Source: Akkermansiaceae bacterium
GTDB taxonomy: Bacteria > Verrucomicrobiota > Verrucomicrobiia > Verrucomicrobiales > Akkermansiaceae
Assembly: GCA_030725745.1 (NCBI GenBank)
Contig: JANRFH010000002.1
Location: forward strand, 85,699 to 136,403
DNA length: 50,705 bases
Direction: 5' to 3'
Part shown: in pieces, positions 50,469-50,705 of the stretch
Layout: each line of letters begins with the position of its first letter
How positions within the stretch are numbered: the stretch's first letter is position 1
Notes under the pieces: generated by a model
What the model was told of the DNA's origin: nothing
What the model saw: the letters and a program-made list of their open reading frames with translations, nothing else
Databases searched by the model: none
Made by a program: the position numbers and the translations under genes

Positions 50469-50693
50469 CTAGAGTTCCCCGATTCCTTGGGCGAGTCGGG
50501 TGGCGTTTGCGGATGAGTGCAGGAGGTATTCGGTTTCATTCTGCGGCTTAAAAAAGTCAGCGACCTCTGAGTGTGGCATGACTTTTTCACTTTTCACATC
50601 TTCACGGGCAGCCTCGATGGCCGCGAGGAAATGGATACGCTCCTCGATCTGCTCCCAAGAAGCGTCTTCCGGTAGGTCACGGATCGACTCCAT
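50469..50693 (-). CDS. Antitoxin-like small protein, apparent chimera
   Basis: 74 residues, complete within the window. The first 50 residues (SIRDLPEDASWEQIEERIHF and AIEAAREDVKSEK) follow a known RelE-partner antitoxin pattern. The last 25 (ETEYLLHSSANATRLAQGI) resemble the C-terminal segment of YefM/Phd antitoxins. I read it as a fusion by recombination or a short truncated member; both parts are weak matches by eye. The gap of 58 bases to the next antitoxin gene on the same strand has no toxin. Confidence 0.6.
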   Translation of the reverse strand: MESIRDLPEDASWEQIEERIHFLAAIEAAREDVKSEKVMPHSEVADFFKPQNETEYLLHSSANATRLAQGIGEL

Positions 50694-50705
50694 TGCAAGT
50701 TCCTT

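Noticed and set aside
50411-50590. Long form of the antitoxin (131 codons)
   Set aside because: The upstream 60 codons overlap the next gene in another frame and are not antitoxin-like; the ATG at 50410 gives a normal 71-aa protein.

Overview
The window looks like a chromosomal segment of a Verrucomicrobiota bacterium, probably a member of the Verrucomicrobiae. This is inferred from family recognition by eye. The signs are a secreted protein ending in a PEP-CTERM sorting tag with an all-arginine tail, the GldG/DUF4340 ABC island, a DUF5069 gene, a membrane histidine kinase with a discoidin-like sensor, many start codons without a Shine-Dalgarno sequence, and a dense population of short dispersed repeats in the intergenic gaps. 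No rRNA, tRNA, CRISPR array, prophage or insertion sequence was recognised.

Positions 1-9,100 carry housekeeping and signalling genes: a membrane HD-domain phosphohydrolase of the c-di-AMP phosphodiesterase type and ybeY, then (minus strand) a bicarbonate transporter with its PII-like regulator (sbtA-sbtB), a DUF5069 gene, a Wzz-type polysaccharide co-polymerase, a bacterial PolX and a DAHP synthase. Positions 9,130-17,400 are all minus strand: an ABC ATPase - permease - GldG - DUF4340 operon, and the classic tig-clpP-clpX cluster. Positions 17,500-23,400 hold a frameshifted PEP-CTERM gene, a histidine kinase/response regulator pair, purU, a cupin and a secreted double-NIPSNAP protein.

Positions 23,450-43,860 form a nitrogen-scavenging island and are the most interesting part. 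It holds a complete urea ABC transporter (urtBCDE, an outer-membrane porin, urtA), a small His-rich membrane protein followed by ureABC-EFGD, a half-size TauE/SafE protein, a glycosyltransferase, a two-domain HupE/UreJ protein, and then most of reductive pyrimidine breakdown: preA, an M20 N-carbamoyl amidohydrolase, a CoA-acylating (methyl)malonate-semialdehyde dehydrogenase and dihydropyrimidinase. A textbook sigma-54 promoter lies directly before the urease operon. Weaker look-alikes precede urtB, the porin, preA and the dehydrogenase gene, which suggests a common nitrogen-starvation control. Together the genes would take urea through the outer membrane (porin) and inner membrane (Urt), hydrolyse it, and release ammonia and acetyl-CoA from uracil or thymine. 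The beta-alanine aminotransferase, PreT, NtrC and a dedicated nickel permease of another family are not in the window.

Positions 43,900-50,705 return to general genes: a phosphoglycolate-phosphatase-like HAD protein, an orphan OppC-type permease, comF between two CPBP membrane-protease genes, serS, and toxin-antitoxin genes at the right edge.

Several repeat families run through the intergenic gaps: a ~197-bp inverted-repeat element (two copies), a 37-bp heptad element placed directly upstream of start codons (three complete copies plus variants), a 32-bp-arm palindrome inside the mmsA-hydA spacer, and several hairpin modules. One repeat appears to have been read into the 5' end of ureF.
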